NCBI RefSeq assembly: GCF_000002985.6
Contig: NC_003279.8
Location: 3,658,001-3,722,000 of the forward strand
DNA: 64,000 bases
Source: Caenorhabditis elegans
Taxonomy: Eukaryota > Nematoda > Chromadorea > Rhabditida > Rhabditidae
Direction of reading: 5' to 3'
Both the position numbers and the translations under genes were made by a program. Below, piece by piece: positions 58,701 to 64,000 of this stretch. The notes beneath the pieces are model-generated. The model saw only the letters and a list, made by a program, of their open reading frames with translations, was not told the DNA's origin and did no database searches. The number at the start of each line of letters is the position of its first letter. Within the stretch, counting starts at the first letter, position 1.

Positions 58701-61700
58701 CGATTCAGACAGTCCATGTCAGATGTGCATGCACCTTTTGTGCACCCACATGTTAGACTAGGAGCCATCCAGAGAGGAATAATATCATCTGATGAGGGAA
58801 CACTTTTAGTTATTTCAAAGTATTCTCCGTTGAACTTCTTCTCCACTGGTTCGGGATTCACAATTTCCGATGGTTCTCGAGTTCTTCTCGATGGTAGACG
58901 ACCTCTCAATTTTGTCGGTGGTGGTGTGCTCTCTTCCTTCACTTCCTTCTTTATATTATCCTTGTTCTCTTCCAATATATCGGATTCTGTCATGAACATC
59001 CTCAGTCTCTTTCTTCCCAGCATTCCACCTTTTCTCAACTTCTTGCTCTGCTCGTTGAGTTGTCGGAGGAACGACTCACGTCGCTTTCCTCGTTCTCCAT
59101 TCACCATTTTGGATGATGTAAGGTGAGAGAGTCTGAGTTCTGTCATGTCTTCACTCATTTTCTGAGTTAGTTGCTCCAACTTTCTCTCCATCATTTCACG
59201 AACTTTCAGTCGGAATTGAATGGGATCAACTGGTGGGGGAATGACAGATTCTGGACGAGAAGAGCATGAAGCTTCTGGCAAGTGATCTTCATGTTGTTCA
59301 GCCTGGAAATAATCAAAATTAAACAATCCTAAACAAAATATAATTGTAAGATTTACCTTTGACTTTTTAGCATCTGACTCCAAGTCCTCAAAACTTTCCT
59401 TATGAAAACCCCGTCTCTTTTTTGGTTTTCTTCCTCTTCTCTTCCCTTCAACCTTTTCGACGTCTTCATTCTCTTTCACTAATCCCATCGTCGATGTGCT
59501 TGGTTCTTCAGGCAAATTACTCGTTGTTACATCAGGAGAATTAGTGCTTCTAGTTGCGCACTTATTCCTTGTCCTTGTGCCTCTTGCTCGTGGAGTCGTC
59601 GGCGTTGTCGACGAGACTTCAGCCTCCATATCTTTCTTTTTCTTCGACTCCTCAGCACTCAGCTCTCTGATACGCATTGCGATTGCTTTGGCCATTTCTG
59701 GATCATGCGCCATAAGCCTTCGAACAATTTCCTCGCGATCCATGTTTGACGCAATGAGAAAAGAGCCCCACTCCTCTACATTCATTCCAGTTGGAAGTGA
59801 TTCCTTTGGTGGTGCAGGTGTTGAGCATGACGATGGAATTGTAGTAATTGCTGGGTTGGAATTGTTTGGTGGAGGTCCTTCGCTGAAAAAAATGTAGTTG
59901 TGATACTGATCCCTAGTTTCTAAAATTAATTCCATCTCACATTAGTTTGTGAAGTCAAGCTTGAAATTATAGTTTACGCATGGCTCAATCTAATTATGAC
60001 GCTGTTCTTGAGACTATATTTAGCAAAAATTTCAAGCAATATTATGAAAATTTGTTTCACATCAGAGAAGCCAATTAAAGCTCCAAATCGAGGAAAAAAT
60101 ATAACAATCAGAAAGTGGGATGCTGACACGATAAACGCATTGGTCTCAAAATAAGTTTTACAAAACTGTTGCAATATATCCACAGTAATCCTACAATAAT
60201 TCTACAAACTGGGAAGTTTGCCTACCTAGATTATCAAAACTTTCAAGAACCAACCTTGTACAAGGAACATCATAACAATCATCATCCTCATCTACTGGTT
60301 TCAACAGTGGCATATCTGTGAAATCAGCTGGACCATCATCGTCTTCTTCATCGTCATGATCACCTATATCCACATCATTCATCATTGCATAGCTCGGACT
60401 TGGCGGAGACGTCGGAACACTTTGAATTCCCGAATCAGGAGTTGCAGACGACGTTGTTGCTGGTGCATTACTTGACATCGGAACTGTACCGGACGGCTGA
60501 TTCATGTACCAATTTTGATTGGACTGCATGTTGAGCACGGGCGGTGTTGTGCCAATTGGAAAGAGATTGGCTTTGACAACCTGAAGAGTATAGAGTTTCA
60601 AAATGAATTGAGAAGAGGGGTTAGAGATGGAAGAGGTGCTGTGGTGTTGCCTAGGTAATAATTCCCTAGGGATTTGCTTCGCTTGATAAAAAAGAAAGAC
60701 ATTTATTACATCGCATGGCTTGTTGTTATCATATGTGTATGCTTTAGTTTCAAAATGAATTCAAACAAAAGAAACTCATAAACACCTAACTTAAACAATT
60801 ACTGATAAGAATGAAAAGATTAAAAAATAATATTATAACTCACCGCATGTGTACTCCCGTTTACCACGATCCTCTGCCCAGTCCACGGCGTCCCGTCGGC
60901 TTGTGAGAACACCAGAGTCCCTGCGGGCTCCAAAATGTTGTCACCGATTTTGATGGAATTTCCGATGCGAAGAATGTTCCCCTGCTGACGGTGACCACCA
61001 CTTCCACCACTACTATTGCTACCGCCCGACGAGGAAGTTGATGCTGCTGCTGAGGTGGTGGTGGGGGTGCACATCAGCGTCGCCTGGATCGGATGCATCT
61101 GGTGCATCTGTCGAGCACCCTGCTGTTGGTATTGGTGAGAAGACGTCGATGGATGATGGTGTTGCTGGAATCAGGATATTAATCTAGAGCTGGGGTTAGG
61201 ATTATCTAAAAATGCTCCTAAATCCGAAGATCCAGGAGCAAGTGGAAAAGTATGATGTTCTGATTCAAAGTGATGGTACAATTAATCTACTGATTAATCT
61301 ATTGAAAACAGTTTTTCGTTGCAAGACCCAAATTTCCAGTTTAGATCTGAATTTCCACTAATCAAAGGAGATCAGTCTAGAACGATCAATCCTAAATTTT
61401 GAACTTGTCTTATGAAGTTGGATCAGGTTTGAGGAAAGGTATGCGCAATGCATGAAAGGTTACTAGATTAAAATCAAAAAGTTCCAAATATGTACTTGTT
61501 TCGTTCTTTTCACCCAATTTGTCGGAATAAATTTCAAAACATTGCGAGTCGAAAAATATAGATGAAAACTGTGTCGCGATGGCCGAATGAAAGATAAAGA
61601 TCGAGAACGAGGAGGACAGATTAGAGTGCAGATTAGTATCCAGAAAATGGGGAAAAAAGAAGAAAGAGTTGCATTTATAGAATTCGGTTTTTTTTAATGT

Positions 61701-63060
61701 CAACTAGGGATTACTGGATGTATAGTTGGGTGATATTTAGAAGAGGATCACGAGTTGCAGGAATCTATTTTTGAAATGAGGATTTGTGACTTAGTTTTGA
61801 AATCCATTTGGTTGCTAAGCAAATGGAATTTCAAAAGCGTCATTGGGGATTATTATGCACTTAAAAACAACTTAAAACTTAAAAATAAAAGGCTAGACTT
61901 TCAAAAATTATTTGAAATTTTGGTAGAGTTCAAGCTACTGAGTTTTTCAGATCTGGCTTTAGAGATGACCTACGCCTACCGTACACGGAAAAGTAAAACT
62001 AGGTTGTGTTAGTGGTGTTACGTCTGTCTGCCTGTGCCTATTGTAAAAACTTGACTCTTCAAATTTTGTTTGAAAATGAGTTTCTTCTGGGAATTAAAAT
62101 AAAAGGTGCATCAGTTTTAAAATGTCTTGTAATGCTCAAAACTATGATAATTAGAACAGTTAATTTTTGACTGGAAATTAAAAAAAAAACTAGAGTTGAT
62201 ACAAGTTTCCGTTAATAGTAGCAACCCACCTAACAAGGAACATATCAATTTTCAGAGGGCTCTTCCAAAAAGTTATTCTACATGTCAAGCTCTTTAAAAC
62301 AAGTTCAAAACTTCAAAATTCGATAACCACAACCCATTGCTCAAATGATCAAAAGATATAATAACCTAGCTTACCGTATTTTTTTAATAGTATTGGATCA
62401 CACTGCTGAATTTTTAAAAGCTATATCTCGGTTCATTTAGAAGATATCAATTATTAATTAATTACAAACAAAAGAGAATTAACTAATAAATATTTTGTCA
62501 GTTGACAGTTTTTAAATAGAGCAAATGGCAACTGAGATATGAGCTGTTAAAGTTGGTGCAATATAAAAAGTTGGTAATATAAAAATTCCAAACCAATTTT
62601 CGATTATTATGCAACCTTGCCATTTCAAACTTTTCACAAAGTTTGCATGGTTGTTGCCCTATAATTTGGGTTTGTTTTCATGCACATTAAAGGTCAAATT
62701 CGTGTTGGAGCTCAATTAACAAAACGAGGTATAGAATTAGAAAGGATTTTTGAACTTTAAAAAGCTGTATGACAACATCACGAGACTTGGTGTTATTGTT
62801 TATGTCTCGCCGAGGCAATGAATTGAATGATGATGGAAAAATGAGGGTGGGGGAATACATGGAAAATGATTTCGAAATTTCTGAGAGTTCTTGCTTAACC
62901 GATGACGTCATTTGCAAGGGTGTTTTGCCACCCATCTTAATTCGTCATGTCGAGTAAGGAGGAGATAGGAATAGGAAAAAGAATGTAAACTGATAAAACC
63001 AACCTCATCACTTCGAGCATTATATCTGTAACGTTGCTGCTGCTCGCCGGCCCCGTGCAT
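55764..63060 (-). CDS. lin-59: LIN-59, ASH1-type SET/PHD/BAH chromatin regulator
   Basis: A nuclear Trithorax-group-like protein acting in developmental gene control. Eight exons (63004-63060, 60844-61164, 60255-60580, 59357-59882, 57864-59302, 57646-57814, 56342-57256, 55764-55949) sum to 3939 nt and 1312 aa, the known LIN-59 length. In order: Gln/Ser/Gly-rich leader, acidic stretch (DHDDEEDDDGPADF), Lys/Arg-rich linker, AWS Cys cluster (about 595-640), SET (about 641-752), post-SET (CNCGATEC), PHD finger (about 970-1021: CIC, CDTC, HVDCC, CDFC) and BAH domain (about 1040-1250). The SET motif NHSCxPN reads KHSCKPN and the usual DYNF Tyr is Lys (DKS), so methyltransferase activity is doubtful. 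Intron 1 is about 1.8 kb and holds no recognised gene. Start MHGAGEQQQRYRY is the first ATG. Confidence 0.95.
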
Positions 63061-64000
63061 TCTCGGCGGCTCTCACTTTGTTACTTGACCATTTCGTGCG
63101 ACCCTTTTGCAGGTCGACCTTGTTTCAGTTTTTTTAATAACTTGGGCTTTTTGAGCGCTAAAAATTCGAATTATTAATCTAATTAATTAGGAGAGGGGTA
63201 ATTAAGGTAATGAGTATGTATGATAATGAGATTAAGTATATGCAAACATCAAAGAAAGTGATGACGAAATTGCAATGATGAGTACTACTATTACTAATAA
63301 GTATAAAGAAAAGGAAAAAAGAGTTGAATGGAAATGATTGGGTGTTTTTTATGAGATGAGGAGGGGATGAGAAGGCACAAGCTTCTTTTCAAGGAAACCC
63401 ACAAAAAGACGGATGTCAAGGGCCGCGATGGCGATGCGAAATGGTTAGAGTAGCGGTCCAATGAGGAGACGCAGCCGTGCTCGACAGTCACTCAGAAGGA
63501 GCGGGAACCCAGGCGGAGGGTGCTAGAGAGACAAGTCGGTGTCTTCCAATAGTAGTGAATATAATAACGATTAGAAGGCGAGGCGACGCGTTGCGGTCGT
63601 GCGTTGCGGTCGCCTGCTGGCTGGCTTTCGAAGCAATGCAGGGGGTAAAGAGAGGGGGGAGGGAAAGAATAAGAAAGACACCAGTCCGATGGATGGGGGC
63701 CTGTGTTTCACTTTGGTGTTATTTGTGTGTATGAGAGAGAGAGAGAGAGAAGCGAACAAGGGAGAGGTGCAGACAATTGGTTCTAATTCGAGACATGCTG
63801 CATGTAATGTCTTATAACGAGAGACGTAGTTGACAACAGGTTGCACACAAACTCGCTCTCTCTCAATCTCCTCACATTTGGCAATGAGCCAGTGTGGAGA
63901 CAGACAACGGCGGCGCGGCTGCAATTTTTGCATCGTCGCGCGCCAAAGAAAGTCGAGAATCCCCGCTTCTCTCGCCTCTCGGTCTCCTCGTTTTATGATA
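63061..64000. promoter_or_regulatory. lin-59 upstream flank
   Basis: GC-richer than the rest of the window, with GA runs (63731-63751), CT runs (63856-63866) and gcgcgcc. It probably holds the lin-59 promoter. Short frames on both strands translate the low-complexity runs. No exon of a neighbouring gene was identified. Confidence 0.4.

Noticed and set aside
63571..63933. 120-codon minus-strand frame at the window end
   Set aside because: Built from CT/GA runs in the lin-59 upstream flank; no splice or domain support.

Overview
The window looks like Caenorhabditis elegans chromosome I, or a very close relative. It is about 35% GC, AT-rich with many short introns that have the nematode donor and TTTCAG acceptor consensus, and it is packed with palindromic Caenorhabditis repeats. 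Six genes are recognisable by protein: a class-1 semaphorin (smp-2), ferritin ftn-2, rab-8, msh-2, hus-1 and lin-59. I rebuilt the gene models by hand from splice consensus and reading-frame continuity. Several give exactly the lengths I know for the C. elegans proteins: MSH-2 849 aa, LIN-59 1312 aa, RAB-8 211 aa, FTN-2 170 aa. That supports both the exon coordinates and the species call. Family and symbol assignments come from memory of protein sequences, not from a search.

Layout. At 1-3.9 kb is the 5' part of a DEG/ENaC cation-channel gene on the minus strand, cut by the window edge. At 6.2-8.1 kb is a strict 26-bp minisatellite of 75 units. smp-2 (minus) fills 9.1-13.7 kb and is followed by about 8.6 kb with no convincing gene. 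ftn-2 (22.3-22.9 kb) and rab-8 (25.3-26.1 kb) are both minus, with GATA/HIF-type motif clusters between them. A plus-strand orthologue of the vertebrate splicing factor SON (RS region, G-patch, dsRBD) covers 26.8-32.0 kb. A minus-strand ankyrin/patatin phospholipase (iPLA2 type) covers 32.2-36.0 kb. Two DNA-repair genes, msh-2 (minus, 36.4-39.5 kb) and hus-1 (plus, 40.1-41.2 kb), are divergent and share a promoter interval of about 580 bp.

At 41.5-47.5 kb is a roughly 6-kb inverted-repeat element with near-perfect ~50-bp ends, subterminal arrays of a 21-bp motif, an inner pair of inverted repeats and a few possible cargo exons. At 48.1-51.2 kb is a minus-strand zinc-finger gene with two CCHC fingers like those of FOG/U-shaped GATA cofactors. 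At 53.0-55.1 kb is an unknown secreted protein with an in-frame TAG. From 55.8 to 63.1 kb is lin-59, an ASH1-type SET/PHD/BAH chromatin regulator whose SET motifs are degenerate. The last kilobase is its upstream flank.

Functionally the window is a mixed set of housekeeping, repair, chromatin and neuronal genes, with no operon I can prove. The most unusual features are the 6-kb element and its possible cargo, the FOG-like gene, the degenerate SET motifs of LIN-59, the GC-AG intron in rab-8, a nested repeat insertion with a target-site duplication, and the minisatellite.
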